Program-made: the position numbers and the translations under genes | Origin: an uncultured Clostridia bacterium | Lineage (GTDB): Bacteria > Bacillota > Clostridia > Christensenellales > DTU072 | Direction: 5' to 3' | Assembly (NCBI GenBank): GCA_934274515.1 | Contig: CAKQTC010000006.1 | Coordinates: 1-64,000 of the forward strand | Length of the DNA stretch: 64,000 nucleotides | Notes under the pieces: model-generated | The model's database searches: none | The model's input: only the letters and a program-made list of their open reading frames with translations | Told to the model about the DNA's origin: nothing | Part shown: positions 17,110 to 25,148 of the stretch, one piece after another | Numbering within the stretch: position 1 is the stretch's first letter | How the letters are laid out: each line of letters starts with the position of its first letter

Positions 17110-17661
17110 ATGAAATCGAAACGAAAATACAATGGTTTAAGCGTAAAAACGATTGCGTATTGTGCAATTTTTGTCGCTTTGAGCGTCGTTGCAAACACGT
17201 TTACCATATACATAGGTATCGGCGGCAGCAACGCGCTTAGTTTCGTGTACACGGTGTGCTTTTTATCGGGCGCGACGCTCGGTCCGCTCGGCGGATTTAT
17301 TACGGGCGTATGCGGCGACGTTTTAGGCTGGCTAATTAACCCTTCGGGCGGAGCGTTTAACCCTGCCATATCGCTTATAAGCGGACTTATCGGACTTGTA
17401 TCGGGACTTACTTTCTTCGTTGCGAAGAAAACGGGCAAAGGCGAAAAAACTATTATTCCGACGATTATAAGTTTCGTTCTTATATGGCTCGTCTGCACAA
17501 ACCTTAACACGGTCGCTCTTTATTTCTATTATATGTCGGCAAAATATTCGTTTTGGGCATATTATGCGATAAGGACGCCGAAACAACTCATTTTTTGGGC
17601 AATCAATTTCGCGCTGTCGCTCGCGCTCGTCAAACCCGTGAAAAAACTTGTAAAAATATAG
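17110..17661 (+). CDS. folT: ECF transporter S component, folate type
   Basis: 183 residues, about six transmembrane segments, S-component features (AIFVALSVVANTF at the start; GPLGGFITGVCGDVLGWLI in the middle). The start is the ATG at 17110 with GGGAGG upstream, not the longer frame from 16996, which runs through the riboswitch. Substrate assignment to folate rests on the THF riboswitch in the leader and on general similarity. It needs a shared EcfA/A'/T module, not seen here. Confidence 0.88.
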   Translation: MKSKRKYNGLSVKTIAYCAIFVALSVVANTFTIYIGIGGSNALSFVYTVCFLSGATLGPLGGFITGVCGDVLGWLINPSGGAFNPAISLISGLIGLVSGLTFFVAKKTGKGEKTIIPTIISFVLIWLVCTNLNTVALYFYYMSAKYSFWAYYAIRTPKQLIFWAINFALSLALVKPVKKLVKI

Positions 17662-17682
17662 TTATTCGTATCCTTAGATACA

Positions 17683-17710
17683 AATAAGCCGATATATTCG
17701 GCTTATTTTT
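17683..17710 (+). terminator. Terminator of the folT-like gene
   Basis: AATAAGCCGA pairs with TCGGCTTATT (10 bp), followed by TTTTT. Confidence 0.85.
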
Positions 17711-17758
17711 GCGTATTACGGATTTAAGAAAAAATTAAACAAAGTACGGGAAAGGGTA

Positions 17759-17787
17759 TTGCATAATGGAATATATTTTGTTATAAT
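17759..17787 (+). promoter_or_regulatory. Promoter of the LacZ-like gene
   Basis: TTGCAT (17759-17764), 17-bp spacer, TATAAT (17782-17787). The leader then runs about 75 nt to the ATG, with a GAGGGAG SD. Confidence 0.8.
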
Positions 17788-17868
17788 ATAATTAATTCGT
17801 ATAAAAAGGGCGTATTATGCGCATTTTTACGGAAACTATATTACGACTTTTGAGGGAGAGCCTTTTTT

Positions 17869-20800
17869 ATGATATATGATTTTGCAAGCGCAAGCGTAAC
17901 GAAGTTGGACAGAGTATGTGCCGGGCACGCTTATTTTTTGCCTTTTTCGGACATAGGGGTATGCCTTGATAGCGGAAAGAACGCTTTTGTAAGCGACAGG
18001 ACGTTTTCGCTTAACGGAGAATGGGGTGCTGCCGTTCTTCCCCTAAACGCCCCGTCGGCGGATACGCTTAAAATCGATTTCGCTCCGATTACCGTTCCCG
18101 AAGACGGACGGGGCTATGCGTTTGAAGACGGGGAAGGCGACGACAAGTGTTTTGTTTTCGTAAAAGATTTCGAAGTATACGATGCCGACAGAAAACATTT
18201 TGTTTCGATAGACGGAGTAGCGGGAGATTTTCAAGTTTTCGTCAACGGAAAGTTCGTCGGTTGTTCCTCGGTCGGGTCGGGCGAGTTCGACGTGAGCGGT
18301 CTGCTCGTGGAAGGGACGAACGCGCTTTTGGTTCGGATTGTCCGTTCTGCCGTGAACTCATCGGACGACAGGCTCATGGGAATATACGGCAACGTTTTGC
18401 TCGAAGTTAAGTCTGACGCGTACCTGACCGATTACGAGTTCGTTTGCGAAAGGAGCGACGCCATACTTACCGGTACGCTTACGGCAACGGCGGAAGCAAA
18501 AGACGGAGTTACTTTGTCGGTGGTGTTTGCGGACGGGGAAGAGATTATCGCGGAAGAAATCGCGTCGTTCGTCGACGGGAAGGCGGCGGTAAGCGTGTCG
18601 GGAATGTTCAAAACTTATTCTGCGGAAACTCCGCAACTTTACGACGCGTACGTTAGACTGGTGGACGGCGAGGAAGAGAAAGAATGTTCGTTCGTTTCGT
18701 TCGGGTTTGCGCCCGTGTCGGTAGCGGAAGGCGTGATTAAAATCGATTCCGTAAACGTCAAAATCAAAGGTGCGACGTACAAACCGGCATCGTGCAAGGA
18801 CTTTGACGACGAAACCGAGATAGCAAAGAGTTTTAACCTTAACGCATTGTTTGTGAAAGGGGAAGCAACGCCCGAATTTTACGGGGTTTGCGCAAGAAAC
18901 GGGTTGTACGTCGTCAACGAATTGCCGTTTGTCGTAGAACATCGAGAAAAGGCGAAACGCGCGCATAAAGAAGAAACGAACGATGAAGAAACGGCGTTTA
19001 TCGAAAAAGCGGAATATTTCGTGAAAAAGACGAAAAACTATCCGTGCGTTATCGGGTATGCGTTCGGCGCGCTTGCGGAAACGGAAAAAGGAAAGAAAGT
19101 TTGCGAAAAAATAGCAAAAGAAAGCGGCAAGGCGGTAGCGGGGGTTAACCTTACGCTGTTGGGCGGCGTTGCTTGCGAAGGCGGAGCGGTTATCGCGTTT
19201 GCGCCTAACGATAAAATTCAACCGAAAGAACTCGAAGCGATAGTGTCCGACCCGGAAATAGCGGGTGTAATTATCGACGGGTTCGGCGGAGAAGGGGGCG
19301 GAAGAAGCGAAGGGTTGTTCGACGAACATAACGTCGCGAAAGAGAGCGCGCAAATAGCAAAATACGCGTTCCGTCCGTTTACGGCGTTTCTTGCGGATAA
19401 CCGCACTTTGATGTTGACCAACCGCAATTCGTTTGCGTCGGCGGACGGCGTAAGCGTTACGCTTTATAAAGTGAAAGGCGTAAACGAAGAAAAAATACAG
19501 ACGATTTATCCCGTTATTATGCCGAAACAAACGCGCGAATACGGAATATACGTCGGAGAATACGACGAACACACGAAACTGCGCGTAGTTTACGAAAAAG
19601 ACGACGCGGTAATTGCGAGTGAAACGCTGAGAATGAAAAAGGAGGAAGAACTTCCAAAACGAATAGAAAAATTTGAGGCGAAAAAATGTCTGTATACCGT
19701 TAAAAACCGAGTTTTCGCACCGGAAAAATACGAAGAAAACGTGCTTAGCGCAAGAAGTTTCTTCATACCGTGTTCGTCGGAAAGCGTCTGCAACGCAGGG
19801 AAAAGCGCGGAGCAAGGCACAATAAGCGATAGGGTCTATACTCTGAGCGGCGAATGGGATTTTGCTTATTACGCGGAAAACGCGCCCGTTACGTTCGGCG
19901 GCGAAGAAATGAGATGGGATACCGTTACGTTGCCTTGTTCGTGGGAAAACTCCGGATACGAGAAGTTCCGTTTTGCGCACGGTTACCCGTTTAAGCACAA
20001 CTTGAAAAAATTTGAAATACGCGACGACGAAACGAGCAAGAACGGCGTCGGCATTTATCGCAGAATAGTCAATATCGCGGACAACGAGTTTGATTACACG
20101 CTGTCGTTTGAAAAAGTGAGCGGCAGTTTGGAACTGCAAATAAACGGCGAATACGTCGGGTACAGTATGCTCGGCGCGGCGGAATTCGACGTGACGAACT
20201 TCCTTAAACTCGGCGAAAACGAGATAGTCGTTATCGTAAAAAAATGGACGCCCGCGTCGTTCCTGTTCGGCGAAGACGGGTTTGTTTGCACGGGAATCAT
20301 CGGTGACGTAAGGCTTATAAAACATCGTAAGAGCGGACTGTTTGACTATGATTTTACCGTTAAACGCCTCGGAGCGGATTATCTTGCCGATATAAAACTT
20401 AAATTTTTCGACAATGAAAACGGAACGGTAAAGGTAGAACTCAAAAAAGACGGAAAAACGCTTTACGAAAACGTATCTTCAAAGAACGAAGGCAAAGCAG
20501 AATTTATAATTCAAAACGCGTTCACGTCGTACAATACGGAAACGAGCGAAACGTACGACTTGTTTGTAAAAGTGGTCGAAAAGAATTTCGTCACCGAATG
20601 TACGAAAGTTAAAGTCGGGTTTAACTCGATTAGCATAATGGGCGACGTGGTTTATTACAACGAAGAACCGTTGAAAATCCGCGGTATCGCGTACAACTGT
20701 CAATATAACGAACTTGGCGGACTTATCAATATCGACGACGTGCGTCGCGATCTCGCGCTTATCAAGGCGTACGGGTTTAACGCCGTTCGTCCGATTTACT

Positions 20801-22593
20801 ATGCGTCACCCGAATTCGTTGCGGTTGCTTGCGAGTACGGGTTGTTTGTTTTGGGCGGTTCACGCGTGAACACCAAAGCAGCGGCAGAAAAGAACGAAAA
20901 GACGAGAAATGCCGTAGTTTCCAACGAAGAATTCGCTACGCTTATCGAAAAAATTGAACTTAACGCTTGCATAAGAGATAAAAACGCGTGCAACGTGCCG
21001 TTCTACGTTATCGCGGAAGACGGAAGAATCGATAGCGTAAGCAACTGCGTAAGAAAAATCAAAGAACTCACCGCGCGCCCCGTGTTCTGTTACGGAGAGG
21101 GAGCGGGCGACGGACTTACGGTCGATTTCCCTGCGGTCAACGACGTTGTGGACAAAGTAAACGTCGCTGCGGATAAATTCCCGCTGTTTTTCGCGGATTA
21201 CGCGCTCGCGACGGGCATAGGTTGCGCTACGATGAACGAATATGAAGAACTCGTATCCGCGACGCCGTGTTGCCTCGGCGGTTGCGTGGCGTATTTTGCG
21301 GACGACATAGTTAAAGGCGAGGGAAGAAAGGCCTGCGGAATTTTCACGTCGGATAGATTGCCTTATTCGGGCGCGGAGAGCATAAGGTATTTGTACAGAC
21401 CTATCCGCAGCGAACTTATCAATAACGCGCAGTCGATTGAGATTACAAATACGAGAAGTTTTATAGCGACGCCGGACGTGTACGTTATGCTCAAAGTCAT
21501 TATAGACGGCAGACTCGTTTCTTCGACAAGGCTCGATATAGGCATTCCGCCGCGTTCGAGAAAAAAATACGACGTTTTTGTCGGACATATCGAAGGGGAT
21601 ATGTTCCTTAACGTTGAATACCATGAAAAGGCGACGGAAAAATTGATGTACGTCGAACAACATATTCTAAACGCCGAAATGAAAGGAATAGACGTCAAGG
21701 CAGGAGTTAAACTTCTCGACGTAACGGAAATGTTCGATTATCTCGACGTAGCCTTCGATTGCGGAACCGTACGGTTTAATAAACGGCTCGGAAGTATCGT
21801 AAGATATACCTTAATGGGCAAAGATTTGATTAAATCGGAAAGCGTGCAAAAAGGCGGAAACGGGTTCGTTACCAACATAAGAAGACCGTTTATGCGTAAT
21901 TTAACGGGGAAAAAGTGTGCGGAAGTAACGACGAAAGTCAAAAAATTCGAGTGCGATTACAAAAAGGGCGGCACGCTCGGCAGCGTACACGTCAATGTTG
22001 AAAACGTGATTATGCTCGGCGGAAAGGACAGTTATATCGTGTCGGACAAATACGTCGTGCATGCAAACGGAGCGATTGAGGTGTTTAGCGTACTTACTCC
22101 GCTTAAACGTAACTTGCCCGTGCTCGATTGTTTCGGTAAACAAATAAGACTTAACAACGCGTTCGGAAACGTGGTTTATTACGGAAACGGCGAAGGGGAC
22201 AACTATATCGATATGTGCGAACACACGCACGTCGGATTGTTCGATATGAACGTGGATAAGACTTTTGAGAAATTGCCCGTATTGCAGGAATGCGGAAACA
22301 GAACCAACGTCAGATACGCCGTTGTGCGGGATAACGACGGCGACGGAATAGTTATTTCCGCAATTAAAGTGCCGTTCCAACTCCGAGTAAGTCCGTATAG
22401 CGATAAAGAAATAGCGGAAGCGTACCAAAGCGGCGAAAAACCGACGCAAAGCGGAGTATACGTAGACGTAAACGCGTTTGTGGGCGGCATAGGCTCGAGC
22501 GAAAACGGTTATCCGTTGCCGCAGTACGTAATTTGCTCGGGAGAACATGTGCTTAACTTCGATATTATTCCCGTTTCGCAATGCAAAGATTAA
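17869..22593 (+). CDS. Tandem LacZ-like (GH2-fold) protein with altered catalytic sites
   Basis: 1574 residues, no signal peptide. Two GH2-type halves are fused. Each has a sugar-binding jelly-roll (FVNGKFVGCSSVGSGEFDVSGLL in half 1; QINGEYVGYSMLGAAEFDVTNFL in half 2), an Ig-like domain and a reduced TIM barrel. A LacZ-type domain 5 closes the protein (VVYYGNGEGDNYIDMCEHTHVG, then SPYSDKEI and GIGSSENGYPLP). In half 1 the LacZ NE acid/base pair aligns with Ala401-Leu402, so catalysis there is lost. In half 2 the acid/base aligns with Glu1050 (VIAEDG), while the nucleophile segment EYAHAMGN reads DYALATGI with Asp1110. It could be a non-catalytic sugar-binding protein or an altered enzyme. Own promoter and terminator. 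Confidence 0.8.
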   Translation: MIYDFASASVTKLDRVCAGHAYFLPFSDIGVCLDSGKNAFVSDRTFSLNGEWGAAVLPLNAPSADTLKIDFAPITVPEDGRGYAFEDGEGDDKCFVFVKDFEVYDADRKHFVSIDGVAGDFQVFVNGKFVGCSSVGSGEFDVSGLLVEGTNALLVRIVRSAVNSSDDRLMGIYGNVLLEVKSDAYLTDYEFVCERSDAILTGTLTATAEAKDGVTLSVVFADGEEIIAEEIASFVDGKAAVSVSGMFKTYSAETPQLYDAYVRLVDGEEEKECSFVSFGFAPVSVAEGVIKIDSVNVKIKGATYKPASCKDFDDETEIAKSFNLNALFVKGEATPEFYGVCARNGLYVVNELPFVVEHREKAKRAHKEETNDEETAFIEKAEYFVKKTKNYPCVIGYAFGALAETEKGKKVCEKIAKESGKAVAGVNLTLLGGVACEGGAVIAFAPNDKIQPKELEAIVSDPEIAGVIIDGFGGEGGGRSEGLFDEHNVAKESAQIAKYAFRPFTAFLADNRTLMLTNRNSFASADGVSVTLYKVKGVNEEKIQTIYPVIMPKQTREYGIYVGEYDEHTKLRVVYEKDDAVIASETLRMKKEEELPKRIEKFEAKKCLYTVKNRVFAPEKYEENVLSARSFFIPCSSESVCNAGKSAEQGTISDRVYTLSGEWDFAYYAENAPVTFGGEEMRWDTVTLPCSWENSGYEKFRFAHGYPFKHNLKKFEIRDDETSKNGVGIYRRIVNIADNEFDYTLSFEKVSGSLELQINGEYVGYSMLGAAEFDVTNFLKLGENEIVVIVKKWTPASFLFGEDGFVCTGIIGDVRLIKHRKSGLFDYDFTVKRLGADYLADIKLKFFDNENGTVKVELKKDGKTLYENVSSKNEGKAEFIIQNAFTSYNTETSETYDLFVKVVEKNFVTECTKVKVGFNSISIMGDVVYYNEEPLKIRGIAYNCQYNELGGLINIDDVRRDLALIKAYGFNAVRPIYYASPEFVAVACEYGLFVLGGSRVNTKAAAEKNEKTRNAVVSNEEFATLIEKIELNACIRDKNACNVPFYVIAEDGRIDSVSNCVRKIKELTARPVFCYGEGAGDGLTVDFPAVNDVVDKVNVAADKFPLFFADYALATGIGCATMNEYEELVSATPCCLGGCVAYFADDIVKGEGRKACGIFTSDRLPYSGAESIRYLYRPIRSELINNAQSIEITNTRSFIATPDVYVMLKVIIDGRLVSSTRLDIGIPPRSRKKYDVFVGHIEGDMFLNVEYHEKATEKLMYVEQHILNAEMKGIDVKAGVKLLDVTEMFDYLDVAFDCGTVRFNKRLGSIVRYTLMGKDLIKSESVQKGGNGFVTNIRRPFMRNLTGKKCAEVTTKVKKFECDYKKGGTLGSVHVNVENVIMLGGKDSYIVSDKYVVHANGAIEVFSVLTPLKRNLPVLDCFGKQIRLNNAFGNVVYYGNGEGDNYIDMCEHTHVGLFDMNVDKTFEKLPVLQECGNRTNVRYAVVRDNDGDGIVISAIKVPFQLRVSPYSDKEIAEAYQSGEKPTQSGVYVDVNAFVGGIGSSENGYPLPQYVICSGEHVLNFDIIPVSQCKD

Positions 22594-22613
22594 ATACGTA
22601 TTCTTAATTAATA

Positions 22614-22642
22614 AAAAAGACGCACAAAGCGTCTTTTTTTTT
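22614..22642 (+). terminator. Terminator of the LacZ-like gene
   Basis: AAAAGACGC pairs with GCGTCTTTT around ACAAA, followed by a long T-run. Confidence 0.9.
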
Positions 22643-22652
22643 GTAAAACGGT

Positions 22653-22667
22653 CCCGCCCGCCCACCC
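22653..22667 (-). other. G-quadruplex motif
   Basis: Four CCC runs separated by single bases on the plus strand give GGGTGGGCGGGCGGG on the minus strand, the ideal pattern for a compact parallel quadruplex. It lies between the terminators of two convergent genes. A related three-run copy (CGCCCGCCCACCCT) recurs at 55769-55782. Confidence 0.7.
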
Positions 22668-22711
22668 TTAAAAAGAAAAGAGCGCGTTGCGAAAAAAAAT
22701 TTTAAGAAATA

Positions 22712-22736
22712 GAAAAAGCCTTTCTGCTGAAAGGCT
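22712..22736 (-). terminator. Terminator of the minus-strand HTH gene
   Basis: AGCCTTTC pairs with GAAAGGCT around a 4-nt loop, with a T-run on the minus strand. Nearly identical to the hairpin at 23588-23615. Confidence 0.85.
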
Positions 22737-22738
22737 TG

Positions 22739-22981
22739 CTAATTAAGGTCGATATTGTCGGGATTAAAAAGTTCGGAAGAGAGAAATTCCTGCGGCGAAA
22801 TTCCCAAAGCGTCCGATACTTGATATATCGTTTCCAAAGTCGGACTTTTGCTTTCGCCTTTCATTAAATTTACTAAGGTAGAACGTCCGATTCCCGAATT
22901 GACGCAGAATTTGTATAGACTCATATTGCGTTCGCTAAGTAATTCTTTTAATCTCGTCGCAAATGCTTCACATAACTTCAT
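22739..22981 (-). CDS. XRE-family HTH regulator
   Basis: 80 residues: FATRLKELLSERNMSLYKFC then SGIGRSTLVNLMKGESKSPTLETIYQVSDALGISPQEFL, a full Cro/CI helix-turn-helix with a short C-terminal tail. SD GGAGGAAG upstream of the ATG. It is divergent from a SLOG-like gene; a palindrome and a matching half-site lie in the shared spacer, the latter over the partner's -35. Probably a repressor of itself and the partner. Confidence 0.88.
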   Translation of the reverse strand: MKLCEAFATRLKELLSERNMSLYKFCVNSGIGRSTLVNLMKGESKSPTLETIYQVSDALGISPQEFLSSELFNPDNIDLN

Positions 22982-23037
22982 CTACTTCCTCCGCAATATA
23001 TATTGTCATTTTAGCAAACGTACTATACAACATACGT

Positions 23038-23095
23038 ACCGAATTCGGTCATATGTCCTAATTCGGTTGCAATCGCTCAACGAATTACTTATAAT
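23038..23095 (+). promoter_or_regulatory. Operator and promoter of the SLOG-like gene
   Basis: ACCGAATTCGGT (23038-23049) is a perfect 12-bp palindrome. A second half-site AATTCGGT runs into the -35 TTGCAA (23067-23072). After a 17-bp spacer comes TATAAT (23090-23095). The ATG at 23102 follows after 6 nt with no SD, predicting a leaderless mRNA under HTH repression. Confidence 0.6.
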
Positions 23096-23101
23096 GTAAG
23101 C

Positions 23102-23563
23102 ATGGTAGTGATATTTATAGGCGACAAAAAGATAAAGGCAAAAGAAAATATTAAAAAAAGCCTAATGACTATAATAAAATACATAACAATAGAAACGGAA
23201 GAAATATTTTTTATTTTTGGAGATGAAGGAAAGTTTTGTAAAATATGTTTAGAATTAGTTAGTGAAATGAAAAAAGATTTTCCTATGTTTTTTAGAATAA
23301 ATGTTAGAGAAGAATATCAATACATTTCGAATAAGTATCGAAAGAAAATTATGCAAAGTTACGATTACACTTGTTTTCCGACAAAAATAAGAGATATCGG
23401 CGGAGATATTGAGATAAAACGCAATGAATATTTGATTGATAAGGCAGACGTTTGTATTTTCAATTATAATGAAAAAAAACAAGATAAAAAAAGCGGTGAC
23501 GTGACGGGATATGCAGTTTCTTACGCAAAAAGAAAATCAAAAGAAATTTTTAATATTTTTTGA
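23102..23563 (+). CDS. SLOG/DUF1273-like nucleotide-binding-fold protein
   Basis: 153 residues. The pattern FFIFGDEGKFCKICLELVSEM, then REEYQYISNKYRKKIMQSYD, CFPTKI, KRNEYLIDKADVCIFNY and SGDVTGYAVSYAKRKSKEIFNIF matches a small SLOG-like family common in gut Firmicutes. The usual SGT..AYEYA.KK end reads SGDVTGYAVSYAKRK, and the N-terminal region is short. Codons are clearly richer in A/T than the neighbours, suggesting recent acquisition. SLOG folds bind nucleotides; the ligand and role are unknown. Confidence 0.65.
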   Translation: MVVIFIGDKKIKAKENIKKSLMTIIKYITIETEEIFFIFGDEGKFCKICLELVSEMKKDFPMFFRINVREEYQYISNKYRKKIMQSYDYTCFPTKIRDIGGDIEIKRNEYLIDKADVCIFNYNEKKQDKKSGDVTGYAVSYAKRKSKEIFNIF

Positions 23564-23587
23564 CTAAACCCTTGCCGAAAAATCTGT

Positions 23588-23615
23588 TAAAAAAAGCCTT
23601 TCGATTGAAAGGCTT
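23588..23615 (-). terminator. Terminator of the MreB-like/maf/ppx set
   Basis: AAGCCTTTC pairs with GAAAGGCTT around GATT, with a T-run on the minus strand. It sits between convergent genes. Confidence 0.85.
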
Positions 23616-23638
23616 AGTGTTATACAATTTGAGTAAAG

Positions 23639-24607
23639 TTATTCATCAAAGAAATCGGGTTCGTTGACGGCGAGATTATGGGTGACAGATAAAAGCACGG
23701 AATCGTCTTTCATTATAAAACCGCCGATGCCGAGTTTTTTGTATACATATTCTTCAAAGCCGCCGATTCGGGTTCCTGAACCTAAGAAAAGGATACCCGA
23801 TTTTGCCGCAGCGATAGAAAAATCTTTGTCAGCGTCAAGTAAAGCCGCGCTGATTAGGTCCGTTGTTTTGGAGTAAACGCCGTCGCAAAGAGGGTATACG
23901 TCTTTTGCGGCGAAGTATACCGACTTTTTACCCGTTGTTATTGCGTCCGTGCCTACGGCAATGATTTTGGAGTTGTCCGTGTCGAAAAGGGAACAAGATT
24001 TTTTTGCCACGTCCAAACTTGTTTCTACCGAGAGTTTTAGTTTTCCGTCGGCAAGAAATCTATCGCGTATTTGTTCCGCAAGAGCGGACAGCGACACGTC
24101 TATCGTGTGCGAACAAAGCAAGTTTCCTTCCGCGCCGAGAGCAAGTTCTGATACGTCGGTGTCCATATAAAGTCCGCAATAAAGGTTGTTAAACCCGAGT
24201 AAACGCGCGATGATTTTGGGTCGCGGCACGGTCGTCACTTTGGTGTAGCCGCACGCGTTAATCGAGCGAGTGATGGCGAAACGATCATCGGGGGATAAAC
24301 CGCCGGAAACCAGCACGAAAACGGAAACCAAACGATTGTTGCCGAGAAGTTCTCTCAAAACAGAACGGAAGAGGATGCGCGCTGCGGTTTCGTCGATTAT
24401 ATGCCCGTCCTTAAACGGTGTGCAGTAAACTTCGGAAGAACCGAGAGCGTTTTTATTTTTTTCCGCCTCGTCGCCGTAAGAAACGACCACGGGGGCTTCC
24501 GTGGTTTTGCGGACAACGCTCGACGGACAGAGTTTAAGTAAAACTCCGTCTACCATAACGGCTATGCGTTCACTGTCAAAGTCAATTATTACCTTCTTCC
24601 TTAACAT
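23639..24607 (-). CDS. Divergent MreB-like actin-fold protein
   Basis: 322 residues. Overall MreB layout: an N-terminal strand pair (KVIIDFDSERIAVMVDG), PSSVV, FKDGHIIDE (cf. LRDGVIAD), a Pro-Arg segment and a C-terminal GSGTRIGGFEEYV like the adenosine loop. The phosphate-1 motif DLGTAN reads DFDSER and the phosphate-2 DIGGGTT reads DTDVSE, so normal ATP binding is doubtful. Position after maf matches the classical maf-mreBCD locus, but mreC and mreD do not follow. It may be a degenerate cell-shape factor or another actin-like protein. It overlaps the maf 3' end by 26 bases. Confidence 0.65.
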   Translation of the reverse strand: MLRKKVIIDFDSERIAVMVDGVLLKLCPSSVVRKTTEAPVVVSYGDEAEKNKNALGSSEVYCTPFKDGHIIDETAARILFRSVLRELLGNNRLVSVFVLVSGGLSPDDRFAITRSINACGYTKVTTVPRPKIIARLLGFNNLYCGLYMDTDVSELALGAEGNLLCSHTIDVSLSALAEQIRDRFLADGKLKLSVETSLDVAKKSCSLFDTDNSKIIAVGTDAITTGKKSVYFAAKDVYPLCDGVYSKTTDLISAALLDADKDFSIAAAKSGILFLGSGTRIGGFEEYVYKKLGIGGFIMKDDSVLLSVTHNLAVNEPDFFDE

Positions 24608-25142
24608 AAGTATATTTCCCGAGTATTTCTCGTACGCGTTCCGTCGGCAGTCCGATTATATTGTCTAAACTTCCGGCGTAACTCTCTACGATTATTCCGT
24701 CTTGTATTCCGTAACTTCCCGCCTTGTCGAGCGGTTTATATCTAACGACGTAATCGGCTATTTCTTCGTCGGTTAAGTTTTTGAAAACGACGTCCGAATT
24801 TACCGTAAATGTCGTTTCTTCGTCGCAAAATCGAACGTAAACGCCGCTTGTTACGACGTGTTTTCGGCCGTTAAGCAGTTTAATCATCTCGATTGCGCGG
24901 TTTTCGGTTTTCGGTTTGCCGTAAATAACTCCGTCGAGAGAAACGAGCGTGTCGCAAGCGAGAACAAAATCGCCGTCCACGGCTCGGCCTTTAAGTACGG
25001 CGTTCGTTTGAGCGACGAACTGCGGCGTACCGGCGTTAATTTCTTCGCACGACGGGTTTTCGATGACGAAATCGTCCGTTATTTTATGCAAAAGTTCCTT
25101 TCTTCGAGGGGAAGAAGAGGCGAGTATAAGCGTTTTTTGCAT
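24582..25142 (-). CDS. maf: Maf nucleoside-triphosphate pyrophosphatase
   Basis: About 186 residues. LILASSSPRRKELL near the N-terminus, FVLACDTLVSLDG and the YGIQD...YAGSLDNIIGLP end are Maf hallmarks. These enzymes hydrolyse dTTP/UTP or modified NTPs to monophosphates. ATG at 25142 or GTG at 25145 are both possible starts; the ATG is preferred. It begins a few bases after the ppx stop and shares an operon with it. Confidence 0.93.
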   Translation of the reverse strand: MQKTLILASSSPRRKELLHKITDDFVIENPSCEEINAGTPQFVAQTNAVLKGRAVDGDFVLACDTLVSLDGVIYGKPKTENRAIEMIKLLNGRKHVVTSGVYVRFCDEETTFTVNSDVVFKNLTDEEIADYVVRYKPLDKAGSYGIQDGIIVESYAGSLDNIIGLPTERVREILGKYTYVKEEGNN

Positions 25143-25148
25143 CACCTA

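Noticed and set aside
18358..20325. 655-codon antisense frame inside the LacZ-like gene
   Set aside because: It has no SD, its translation is rich in Arg and Phe without recognisable domains, and it mirrors the codon bias of the real gene (few TTA, CTA, TCA codons). The same holds for other long antisense frames, e.g. 39898-41031 and 46297-47172 in the giant LRR gene and 54535-55779.
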